This document shows, piece by piece, positions 6,940 through 13,244 of a DNA stretch of 13,244 bases; within the stretch, counting starts at the first letter, position 1; each line of letters opens with the position of its first letter. The notes beneath the pieces are model-generated. The model worked only from the letters and a program-made list of their open reading frames with translations. It was not told the DNA's origin and made no database searches. Origin of the DNA: Candidatus Rifleibacteriota bacterium. GTDB taxonomy: Bacteria > Vulcanimicrobiota > Xenobia > Xenobiales > Xenobiaceae. Where the stretch lies: positions 1-13,244 of the forward strand of contig CAAGRW010000012.1 in NCBI GenBank assembly GCA_900772775.1, in the 5' to 3' direction. The translations under genes and the position numbers were made by a program.

Positions 6940-7671
6940 ATGAGTAAAGCTAAAGTTTCATGGCAGCCTTCCAGCAAACTGGAGATACGTTACACCAGCA
7001 ATATCGGCGGAGATTTAGAAGCTCTGCCCTACTTAGCCACCATAATTAAACAGCAACGAACCCAATATCCGGATATGTTGCTCTTTGACACAGGATCTTT
7101 CAGCGGCCCCGGTTGTCCCGGTCCCAATGCCGGCGAACCGCATGTCAAAGTATACAATCATTTGCAATACACCGCCGTCGTACCTGGACGAGCCGAGGCT
7201 ATGGACACCAAAGCTCTAAAAAAGATGGCTCGTATGGCTGATTTTCCTTTCTTGGCAACAAACTGGCGCGGCATAGGCGAAGGTGACTATTTTACCAATC
7301 GTCAGGTAATTGAACGCGGTGAAGACAAGATTGTTATTTTGGGTATGGCTTGTCCAGAAACTCCCAAAGACACAGAAGCGATACCAGCAATTCAAGCTTT
7401 GGATGAGGCTTTAAAAGGCTTTGATCCTGCCGATACTGCCGTAATTATCCTTTCTCAATTAGACGGCAATCAAAATTTAGCTTTAGCCAAACATGGCAAT
7501 TTTACCAAAGTGATTATCGGCGGCGTAACCATTAACGGTTTAGATCAAACTATGAGCGTAGGCAATTCTTTAATTGCTCCAGCTTCCGACGGCCCCAAGA
7601 GTTTGGGCAGCCTTACAGTCAATTTAAGCGGCAACTTAAAAGTCAATAAAGAAAAAGAGCCAGCTGAATAG
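6940..7671 (+). CDS. Degenerate 5'-nucleotidase-type metallophosphoesterase homolog, probable pseudoenzyme
   Basis: This 243-residue protein follows the N-terminal metallophosphoesterase domain of the UshA/5'-nucleotidase family from end to end, but the ligand motifs are altered. The usual HTNDxHG is YTSNIGG (18-24), GD is GS (52-53), GNHE is GRAE (83-86), SHLG is SQLDG (172-176), and GGHTH is GGVTI (194-198). The scaffold around them is kept, including DMLLFDTG, FPFLATN, KIVILGMACPETP, and the closing GNSLIAP..GPKSLGSLTVNL. No signal peptide and no C-terminal nucleotidase domain are present, unlike exported family members. Catalysis as a dimetal phosphatase is therefore unlikely; a binding or regulatory role is inferred. 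The frame is intact with normal codon use, so it is not an evident decaying pseudogene. It ends at a shared terminator facing galE. Confidence 0.75.
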   Translation: MSKAKVSWQPSSKLEIRYTSNIGGDLEALPYLATIIKQQRTQYPDMLLFDTGSFSGPGCPGPNAGEPHVKVYNHLQYTAVVPGRAEAMDTKALKKMARMADFPFLATNWRGIGEGDYFTNRQVIERGEDKIVILGMACPETPKDTEAIPAIQALDEALKGFDPADTAVIILSQLDGNQNLALAKHGNFTKVIIGGVTINGLDQTMSVGNSLIAPASDGPKSLGSLTVNLSGNLKVNKEKEPAE

Positions 7672-7692
7672 TAAATTTCTACCCTTAAAAAT

Positions 7693-7743
7693 AATAAAGT
7701 CCCTGCAGCTTTTTTTAGATAAAACAACGGCAGGGGCTTTATT
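7693..7743. terminator. Bidirectional intrinsic terminator
   Basis: Arms 7693-7706 (AATAAAGTCCCTGC) and 7730-7743 (GCAGGGGCTTTATT) pair over 14 bp with a single G-T wobble and a 23-nt loop. T-rich sequence follows on both strands (ATTTTAGTTTT on plus, TTATTTTTA on minus). It sits exactly between the convergent phosphoesterase-like gene and galE, serving both. Confidence 0.85.
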
Positions 7744-7756
7744 TTAGTTTTAGGCG

Positions 7757-8743
7757 CTAATCTTCATAACCATGCGGATGGACTTTACGCCATTGCCAAG
7801 CGGAATCGACAATAGCTTCTATAGAATCGTATTTGGGCTTCCAACCCAATTCGCGACGTATTTTTTCTGAAGAAGCGATTAAAAAATCGGGATCGCCAGG
7901 ACGGCGCCCTTCCTCTTTAATAGTAAAATCTAAACCGGTCACTTTACGAACGGCTTCAATCACTTGGCGGACGGAAAAACCTTGGCCACTGCCGAGGTTA
8001 TATACCAAATTGCCTCGTTTTTCCAAAGCTTCTAAAGCTAAAATATGAGCTTGAGCCAAATCTAAAATGTGTACATAGTCGCGCACACAAGTCCCATCCG
8101 GAGTATTATAGTCGGTACCGAAAATAGAAATATGGGAACGCTGCCCCATAGCGGCTTGCAAAACCAAAGGGATTAAGTGACTTTCAGGATGATGATCTTC
8201 GCCACGTTCGGGAGTATTGCCGGCTGCATTAAAATAGCGCAAGCGAGCGCTTTTTAAACCGTGAATGTCTTCAAACCAGCGCAACATGCGCTCCACCATC
8301 AGCTTCGATTCACCATAAGCATTGGTAGGATCGAGTTCTTGGTCTTCGGTAATTGGCACCTTTTTCGGATTGCCATAAACAGCAGCCGTGGAAGAAAAGA
8401 CAATACGATCAACTTTGGCTTTTACCATAGCTCGCAAAACAGAGAGCGTACCCATAGTGTTATTAGCAAAGAATGCTCCAGGATCGCGCATAGATTCGCC
8501 TACTTCTATAAAAGCTGCAAAATTGAGCACAGCTTTTACTCCATAGCGCACCATAATATCTTGCAAACGTTCAGTTTCTTCAATAGAACATTCTTCGACT
8601 ATACAATTTTGGGGAATAGCGGCCCTGTGGCCATGACAGAAATTGTCTACAACAACCACGCGACGACCGGTTTTTAAAATTTCATCACAAACTGTGCTGC
8701 CAATATAGCCAGCTCCACCAGTTACAAGAACGGTTTCCGACAT
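7757..8743 (-). CDS. galE: UDP-glucose 4-epimerase
   Basis: This enzyme interconverts UDP-glucose and UDP-galactose through a tightly bound NAD, supplying galactose for the Leloir pathway and for surface glycans. The 328-residue extended SDR protein has the Rossmann motif TGGAGYIG (8-15), NFAAFIEVGES (74-84), SSTAAVYG (117-124) and the catalytic YGESK pair (Y143, K147). RYFNAAG and the substrate-contact segment VRDYVHILDLAQAH are also present. It is translated from ATG 8743, 32 bp after the DNA methyltransferase gene, with a GAG-containing weak ribosome site. The two genes likely share a message that ends at the terminator around 7693-7743. No other Leloir genes are adjacent. Epimerisation of the N-acetyl sugars is also possible within this family. 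Confidence 0.96.
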   Translation of the reverse strand: MSETVLVTGGAGYIGSTVCDEILKTGRRVVVVDNFCHGHRAAIPQNCIVEECSIEETERLQDIMVRYGVKAVLNFAAFIEVGESMRDPGAFFANNTMGTLSVLRAMVKAKVDRIVFSSTAAVYGNPKKVPITEDQELDPTNAYGESKLMVERMLRWFEDIHGLKSARLRYFNAAGNTPERGEDHHPESHLIPLVLQAAMGQRSHISIFGTDYNTPDGTCVRDYVHILDLAQAHILALEALEKRGNLVYNLGSGQGFSVRQVIEAVRKVTGLDFTIKEEGRRPGDPDFLIASSEKIRRELGWKPKYDSIEAIVDSAWQWRKVHPHGYED

Positions 8744-8775
8744 ATTAATTTTCTCACTCTCAAAAATATAAGATG

Positions 8776-9717
8776 TTACTTTGTTTGTTCAGATAGAGAA
8801 TTCCTAGCCCAAAATACTCCGCTAGAATAACCTTGAATTCTGGAATTAGACTTGGCTTCTTCTAAACGCCTTTCTGCCCAAGCGCAATATTGAGGCTCAA
8901 TTTCAACGCCCAAATAATGGCGCTGTAATTTTTTAGCGACTACGCTGGTAGTGCCCGATCCTAAGAAAGGATCAAAAACGACATCACCTTCACAGGAGCT
9001 GGCTAAAATAAGTTTGGCCACCAACTTTTCTGATTTTTGCGTAGGATGAGCCGTATTTTCGGCCATTGACCAAAAAGGAATAGTAATATCATCCCAAAAG
9101 TTGGAAGGACAAGTATCGCGATAGTTGCCTTTATCGGTTTCGATCCAATCTTTCGGTTTACCATCAACTCTGTAAGGTGCAATAACTTTTTTCCTAATCT
9201 TTACCGCTTCAAGATTAAAGGTGTAATCGTCACCTTTGGTAGCGAACCAAATATCTTCCAGGCCATTTTTCCAGTTGGCTTTGGCTCCTCGACCTTTTTC
9301 TCTTTGCCAAGTAATTCTATTTCTTACCTTAAAAAATTCACCTAAAACCCGACCTATAATTAAACTACTTTCCCAATCACAACAAACATAGATAGAGCCC
9401 TTTTCTTTAAGTAAAGGTTGCACAGCGCTCAGCCATTGGCGCGTATACTCTTCATATTCATCATCCTTTTTTTTGGAAAAAACGGTACCATTAAAAGATT
9501 TAGTTAGATTATAAGGCGGATCGGCGATAATTAGATCAACACTTTGGTGCGGTAAGAATTGGCAAACTTGCCAAAAATCTCCATTTATTGTTTTGTCAAG
9601 AAGACAGCGTAAATCTTGCTGCGGCTCGCTTAATTGCACACAACGTTCCAGAAATTCACTACACTCATTCAAGGGACAATTGATTGTTTTATTTCTTACT
9701 ATTTTTGACGGTAGCAT
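8776..9717 (-). CDS. Orphan beta-type N6-adenine DNA methyltransferase
   Basis: This 313-residue protein is a SAM-dependent DNA methyltransferase of the N6_N4_Mtase family. The catalytic motif IV ADPPYNL (65-71) comes first and the SAM-binding motif I DPFLGSGTT (249-257) last, which is the beta arrangement. HPTQK (224-228) is the expected motif X-type segment before it. DPPY rather than SPPY indicates adenine as the target. The recognition site cannot be read from sequence. No restriction endonuclease or specificity subunit lies next to it: galE is downstream and a peptidase gene diverges upstream. A regulatory or protective orphan role is thus likely. ATG 9717 has GGGAG 6 bp upstream (9724-9728). 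Confidence 0.92.
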   Translation of the reverse strand: MLPSKIVRNKTINCPLNECSEFLERCVQLSEPQQDLRCLLDKTINGDFWQVCQFLPHQSVDLIIADPPYNLTKSFNGTVFSKKKDDEYEEYTRQWLSAVQPLLKEKGSIYVCCDWESSLIIGRVLGEFFKVRNRITWQREKGRGAKANWKNGLEDIWFATKGDDYTFNLEAVKIRKKVIAPYRVDGKPKDWIETDKGNYRDTCPSNFWDDITIPFWSMAENTAHPTQKSEKLVAKLILASSCEGDVVFDPFLGSGTTSVVAKKLQRHYLGVEIEPQYCAWAERRLEEAKSNSRIQGYSSGVFWARNSLSEQTK

Positions 9718-9723
9718 ACATTA

Positions 9724-9728
9724 CTCCC
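9724..9728 (-). promoter_or_regulatory. Ribosome binding site of the DNA methyltransferase
   Basis: GGGAG on the minus strand, 6 bp before ATG 9717. An overlapping out-of-frame ATG four bases earlier makes the site useful for fixing the start. Confidence 0.6.
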
Positions 9729-9754
9729 AATTTTGCTCTCGTCTATAAGTCTTC

Positions 9755-9793
9755 GACAAAGCTAACAGTTTTTCCAGCTTATCCGTCTTTGTC
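9755..9793. repeat. Inverted repeat in the divergent gap
   Basis: GACAAAG (9755-9761) and CTTTGTC (9787-9793) are perfect 7-bp arms with a 25-nt loop. They lie between the methyltransferase gene and the divergent peptidase gene, about 40 bp before the methyltransferase start. It may be an operator or a leader hairpin; no T-run follows on either strand. Confidence 0.35.
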
Positions 9794-9888
9794 CCTCTTC
9801 TAACTTTTTCTTGGCGACAGCTTCGGACTACGTTTGCCTCTAGTTTGCAAACAGGAAAAGCCATTCAGCCGTGGCAAATTGATAAGGT

Positions 9889-12099
9889 ATGTTTAAGCGC
9901 AATTTTAATTTTTTACTTTTAGCCTTAGCTTTAAGCGCCCCTTTGGCTCTTAAGGTTTCCCTCCCCGCTTACGCTGAGCCTTCTCAGCAACCGGCCACAG
10001 TTGCTTCAGTTGCCCAAAACTCAGCTGCACCTACTTCAGATGTTACCGCTGAGCGCACCGATTTTTCGGAAACTATTCACGGTGTGAAAATAGCCGATCC
10101 TTATCGCTGGATGGAAGATATCGACAGCGCTCAAACTCGCACTTGGATCGAAGCTCAACGCCAGAAAACCGACGCTTATCTAAGTAAAGTACCCAACCGC
10201 CAAGCAATCCGTCGCCATTTGGAGAAATTGCAGAACTATCCCCGTTTTGGCGCTCCCACCTACGAAGCTGGCAAATATTTCTACTATTACAACAGTGGTT
10301 TGCAAAATCAAAGCGTACTTTACATGAGCGATTCTGCCGATCGTTTAGGTAAGCCGATACTCGATCCCAACACTTTTTCCCAAGAAGGCGTCTCAGCTTT
10401 AACTGATGCTGTACCTAGCCCGGATGGCAAATTTTTGGCTTTTGCTATTGCCAAATCAGGCTCGGACTGGAACCAGATCCAAGTGCTCGATTTAACTACC
10501 GGCAAAATCACTTCCGACTTAGTAAAGTGGGTAAAGTTTTCTACTATTGTTTGGGATGGAAATAGCAGCGGTTTTTACTATAGTCGCTATCCAGAACCTG
10601 CCCAAGATGCCAATGCTTTAGCCGGCGAAAATAAATACCACTCACTCTATTTCCACAAAGTCGGTCAAACGCAAGCTCAAGATCAGCTTATTTACGGCAA
10701 TCCGCAAAATCCAGACGTCTCTGTTTACGGCGGTGCCAGTGAAGATCATAAATGGCTTTGCATAGAAGTTTCCCATTCTCAAAATGATAACGTGGCTCTT
10801 TTGGTTAAAGATACGACCGATCCCCAAAGTCACTTTATTACTTTGCCTAATGCTTTCCAAGCTAAATTTTCTATTATAGGTATAAAGGATGATACTCTTT
10901 ACGCCTTCACCGATATGAAAGCTTCCAATGGCCGTATCGTCAGCGTAAAGTTAACCAATAATGTAATAGACGCTCCTTGGAAAGAAGTTATTCCCCAAAC
11001 TAAAGAATCTATAAACAACGTTTCCTTAGTAGGCAATCATCTTTTTGTCAACTACTTGCACGACGCTTCTAGCCGCATTTCTGAATATAGTCTGGAAGGC
11101 AAGCTGATTAGACAAGTGAAATTGCCCGGTATTGGCAGTGCCTCCGCTTTCCATGGCAAGCAAAATAGCCAAACCGCCTATTATTCATATACGAGTTTCA
11201 ATACTCCCTCGGTTATCTACGCTTACGACATTGCTAGTAGTAAAAGCTCAATTTGGCATCAACCTAAACTCAGCTTCAATCCTAACGATTTCGTTACCAA
11301 ACAAGTGTTTGTCAACAGTACAGACGGCGCCAAAGTACCCTTATTTATTACTCATCGCAAAGACCTAAAAATTGATGGCGATGTGCCTACTTTGCTCTAT
11401 GGATACGGCGGCTTTGCTATCGATATGACGCCTGGTTTCTCTACTCGCACTATGACTTGGATGCAAATGGGCGGTATTTATGCCCAGGCCAGCTTGCGCG
11501 GAGGCAACGAATACGGTGAAGCTTGGCATGTAGCTGGCACCAAAACTCAAAAGCAACATACCTTCGACGATTTTATAAATTGCGCTCAATGGCTAATTGA
11601 CAATAAGTATACCAACAACGATCGCTTAGCTATCAACGGAGGCAGTAATGGTGGTTTGTTGGTTGGTGCTTGTCTAAACCAACGTCCTGATTTATTTGGT
11701 GCGGCTGTACCTCAAGTAGGCGTTATGGATATGTTGCGTTTCCATAAATTTACCATCGGTCGCTACTGGACCGGCGATTATGGCGACGTCAATAAACCGA
11801 AAGAATTTGAAGCTCTTTACAAGATTTCACCCTACCACAACGTAAAAGAAGGCACCGCCTATCCAGCTACTTTGGTAACTACAGGAGATCATGATGATCG
11901 TGTTTATCCGGCTCATAGCTTCAAATATGCGGCCGCTTTACAACATGCTCAAGCAGGGAAAGCGCCAATTTTAATTCGCATAGATAGCAAAGCCGGCCAC
12001 GGCGCAGGCAAGCCTATTTCCAAACGCTTAGATGAAAGTGCTGATATTCTCTCTTTCATAGCCCAAGCTTTAGGCATGAAAAAGATCGACTTAAAATAA
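9889..12099 (+). CDS. Secreted prolyl oligopeptidase (S9A family)
   Basis: This serine peptidase cleaves short peptides after proline. An N-terminal signal peptide (about 1-29, ending AYA before EPS) directs it out of the cytoplasm, and an Ala/Ser/Thr/Gln spacer follows to about residue 55. The family opening GVKIADPYRWMED is at about 65-77. A beta-propeller fills the middle, and the alpha/beta hydrolase domain occupies roughly the last 270 residues. The triad is complete: S586 in GGSNGG, D669 in GDHDDRV, H704 in KAGHGAGKP. The full length of 736 fits about 710 for animal enzymes plus the export signal. The ATG is supported by the signal peptide, though AAGG lies only one base before it. No lipobox Cys is seen, so it is free or periplasmic rather than a lipoprotein. 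It is transcribed away from the methyltransferase gene. Confidence 0.95.
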   Translation: MFKRNFNFLLLALALSAPLALKVSLPAYAEPSQQPATVASVAQNSAAPTSDVTAERTDFSETIHGVKIADPYRWMEDIDSAQTRTWIEAQRQKTDAYLSKVPNRQAIRRHLEKLQNYPRFGAPTYEAGKYFYYYNSGLQNQSVLYMSDSADRLGKPILDPNTFSQEGVSALTDAVPSPDGKFLAFAIAKSGSDWNQIQVLDLTTGKITSDLVKWVKFSTIVWDGNSSGFYYSRYPEPAQDANALAGENKYHSLYFHKVGQTQAQDQLIYGNPQNPDVSVYGGASEDHKWLCIEVSHSQNDNVALLVKDTTDPQSHFITLPNAFQAKFSIIGIKDDTLYAFTDMKASNGRIVSVKLTNNVIDAPWKEVIPQTKESINNVSLVGNHLFVNYLHDASSRISEYSLEGKLIRQVKLPGIGSASAFHGKQNSQTAYYSYTSFNTPSVIYAYDIASSKSSIWHQPKLSFNPNDFVTKQVFVNSTDGAKVPLFITHRKDLKIDGDVPTLLYGYGGFAIDMTPGFSTRTMTWMQMGGIYAQASLRGGNEYGEAWHVAGTKTQKQHTFDDFINCAQWLIDNKYTNNDRLAINGGSNGGLLVGACLNQRPDLFGAAVPQVGVMDMLRFHKFTIGRYWTGDYGDVNKPKEFEALYKISPYHNVKEGTAYPATLVTTGDHDDRVYPAHSFKYAAALQHAQAGKAPILIRIDSKAGHGAGKPISKRLDESADILSFIAQALGMKKIDLK

Positions 12100-12114
12100 G
12101 CACTTATTTGCTTA
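12097..12114 (+). other. Small hairpin at the peptidase stop codon
   Basis: TAAGCA (12097-12102, beginning with the stop codon) and TGCTTA (12109-12114) form a 6-bp stem with a 6-nt loop. No T-run follows, so it is not a convincing terminator; it may simply stabilise the mRNA end. Confidence 0.3.
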
Positions 12115-12127
12115 ACTATTAAGAATG

Positions 12128-12171
12128 CAAGTCGACTGTAATGGTAACTTTTACAATTTTCAGTCGGCTTG
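12128..12171 (+). promoter_or_regulatory. Stem-loop just upstream of the ECF S-component gene
   Basis: CAAGTCGACTG (12128-12138) pairs with CAGTCGGCTTG (12161-12171) through 11 bp including one G-T wobble. The 22-nt loop contains a possible inner GTAA/TTAC pairing. It ends 15 bp before ATG 12187 and is followed by an A-run rather than T's, so it is not a standard intrinsic terminator in the plus direction. A translational or attenuating leader structure is possible. I could not match it to the preQ1, THF or TPP riboswitch consensus. Confidence 0.45.
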
Positions 12172-12186
12172 TCATGCAAAAAAATC

Positions 12187-12738
12187 ATGAAAGAAAGTTT
12201 TACAACACGCAATCTGGCTCTTATGGCCCTCTTTGTGGCTATAGGTCTGGTGTTGCCTTTTCTAACAGGTCAAATTCCGCAAATTGGCATAATGCTTTCT
12301 CCTTTGCACTATCCAGTATTTCTCTGTGCTTTCCTTTGTGGCAAACGCGAAGGCGCTGTAGTAGGCCTAATTATACCTTTGTTGCGCGGCTTGCTCTTTG
12401 GTATGCCTCCCTTATACCCTATGGGTTTGGCTATGGCAGCTGAGTTGGCTACTTACGGATTTCTGGCCGGTTTTATATTTAAAAAATCACCTTGGAATTG
12501 CTTAATCGCTTTATATAAAGCTCTGATAATAGCTATACTAGGCGGACGCTTGGTGTGGGGCCTATCTATGCTAGTTCTGTTAATTCCGACAAGCCAAGCT
12601 TTTACTTGGACAGCTTTTGTTAGCGGCGCCATTGTAAGCACAATACCTGGCACAATTTTACAATTGGTCATTATTCCGGCTTTAATATTGGCTTTAGGTA
12701 AAACTCGCCTGCCTTTTTTTATAAGCAAATCGCAGTAA
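12187..12738 (+). CDS. ECF transporter S component, substrate unknown
   Basis: This is a small, very hydrophobic protein (183 residues from ATG 12187) with about six membrane helices. It matches the substrate-capture subunits of energy-coupling-factor vitamin transporters. Features are a short N-terminus, LALMALFVAIGLVLPFL as the first helix, the family-typical QIPQIGIMLSPLHYPVFLC, the LLRGLLFGMPPLYPMGLAMA segment, and a C-terminal helix with IPGTILQLVIIPALI. The ligand is not readable; related S components carry vitamins such as pantothenate, folate or riboflavin. The shared EcfA/EcfA'/EcfT module is not in the window, as is usual for solitary S genes. ATG 12187 is preferred over an in-frame TTG at 12169 that lies within a hairpin arm, but neither has a Shine-Dalgarno. 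The 3' end overlaps the convergent MATE gene by 45 bp. Confidence 0.85.
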   Translation: MKESFTTRNLALMALFVAIGLVLPFLTGQIPQIGIMLSPLHYPVFLCAFLCGKREGAVVGLIIPLLRGLLFGMPPLYPMGLAMAAELATYGFLAGFIFKKSPWNCLIALYKALIIAILGGRLVWGLSMLVLLIPTSQAFTWTAFVSGAIVSTIPGTILQLVIIPALILALGKTRLPFFISKSQ

Positions 12739-13244
12739 ATACATAGCCAATAGCCATACCCAGGCTAGCATTTCTGCATAAGCAATCGACATATTTCCAT
12801 AAAATGGCACCATTGCATAAGAAGCGATAATTCTAACTATCAACGATACGATACCAGCTGTACTAGAATATACAAGATCGCTTTTTCCTTCTAAATATCC
12901 ACGAAAAGCCATCGCCAAGCCAAAAATAGGATAAAAACAAGCTATTCGTACAAAGAAAGCGCTGCCAATTTTTACGGCCTCTGCTCCTGCACCGAAAAGG
13001 GCAATAATCTTTCCTCCCAATGGAATAACTAGAGTTGTCAGAATTAGAGATACTATAAGCATTAAAACAGTACCAGCTGTTAAAATTTGTCGTGTGCGTT
13101 TCTTATCACCGGCGCCATGGCTGTGAGCGGTCATAGTAGAAATGCCAGAGCCTAAATTTATAATAGGCAGCATGACCAATGTATCAATACGATATGCCGT
13201 CGTAATAGCAATAACCGTCTGAGTGCCGAATTTATTCATGAAAT
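12694..13244 (-). CDS. MATE-family efflux transporter, C-terminal part (cut by window end)
   Basis: The reading frame stays open to the right edge, so the Met at 13239 is internal (preceded by Phe) and the gene continues outside. The visible 183 or so residues match the second half of a roughly 450-residue multidrug and toxic compound extrusion transporter. FGTQTVIAITTAYRIDTLVMLP is the family-typical helix 7 region, GSGISTMTAHSHGAGDKKR follows the helix 7-8 turn, and further helices end in a basic tail. Transport is expected to be driven by Na+ or H+. Its final 45 bp are shared with the ECF S-component gene read in the opposite direction. Confidence 0.88.
   Translation of the reverse strand, partial: FMNKFGTQTVIAITTAYRIDTLVMLPIINLGSGISTMTAHSHGAGDKKRTRQILTAGTVLMLIVSLILTTLVIPLGGKIIALFGAGAEAVKIGSAFFVRIACFYPIFGLAMAFRGYLEGKSDLVYSSTAGIVSLIVRIIASYAMVPFYGNMSIAYAEMLAWVWLLAMYLLRFAYKKRQASFT

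Noticed and set aside
9755..9793. Transposon end or attachment site between the methyltransferase and peptidase genes
   Set aside because: Only a short 7-bp inverted repeat is present, with no target duplication, transposase or integrase nearby.
12128..12171. Rho-independent terminator of the peptidase gene
   Set aside because: The right arm is followed by GTCATGCAAAAAAA, an A-run instead of a T-run, and the loop is long.
12169..12186. TTG start for the ECF S component giving six more residues
   Set aside because: The codon lies in the right arm of the stem-loop, has no Shine-Dalgarno, and adds residues not needed by the first helix; ATG 12187 is more likely.
13237..13239. ATG at 13239 as the true start of the MATE gene, making a short 181-residue protein
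   Set aside because: The frame is open upstream to the window end, and the sequence aligns with the middle of a MATE transporter, so the gene is cut by the window rather than truncated.

Overview
The window carries eleven complete or nearly complete genes plus one gene cut by the right edge. It reads as the chromosome of a moderate-GC bacterium, most likely a member of the Bacillota; a Clostridia- or Negativicutes-like host is my guess. The reasons are a strong AAGGAGG-type ribosome binding site, an ECF-transporter S component, a PerR-like regulator, and an MnmA variant carrying a CCSLSDVDDA segment. No phage, IS, tRNA, rRNA or CRISPR was seen.

Left part (1-6753). A PerR/Fur-type repressor (+) meets a leftward six-gene run head-on, and its 3' end overlaps the last gene of that run by 50 bp. 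In transcription order the run is: a PP-loop ATP pyrophosphatase-like protein with a CxxC plus distal Cys pattern; a single-pass membrane protein with an 11-copy heptapeptide (21-bp) tandem repeat; a radical SAM/SPASM-type protein; a second single-pass membrane protein that looks like a distant paralog of the first; mnmA (tRNA U34 2-thiouridylase); and a DMT/EamA permease. The radical SAM enzyme lying between two related anchored proteins, with two PP-loop enzymes in the same run, is the most system-like arrangement here. I do not recognise it as a described system.

Middle (6754-9717). A divergent rightward gene encodes a homolog of the 5'-nucleotidase/metallophosphoesterase domain in which every metal-ligand motif I can align is substituted, so it is a probable pseudoenzyme. 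It converges on galE across a good bidirectional terminator. galE follows an orphan beta-type adenine DNA methyltransferase in a leftward pair.

Right part (9889-13244). A secreted prolyl oligopeptidase (S9A) with an intact catalytic triad is followed by an ECF S component of unknown substrate, preceded by a stem-loop. The ECF gene overlaps the 3' end of a convergent MATE-family transporter by 45 bp, and the MATE gene runs off the window.

Working together: MnmA, and possibly the TtcA-like PP-loop protein, point to sulfur or tRNA chemistry. The radical SAM/membrane-protein trio suggests a surface or peptide modification. These functional links are inference from gene order only.
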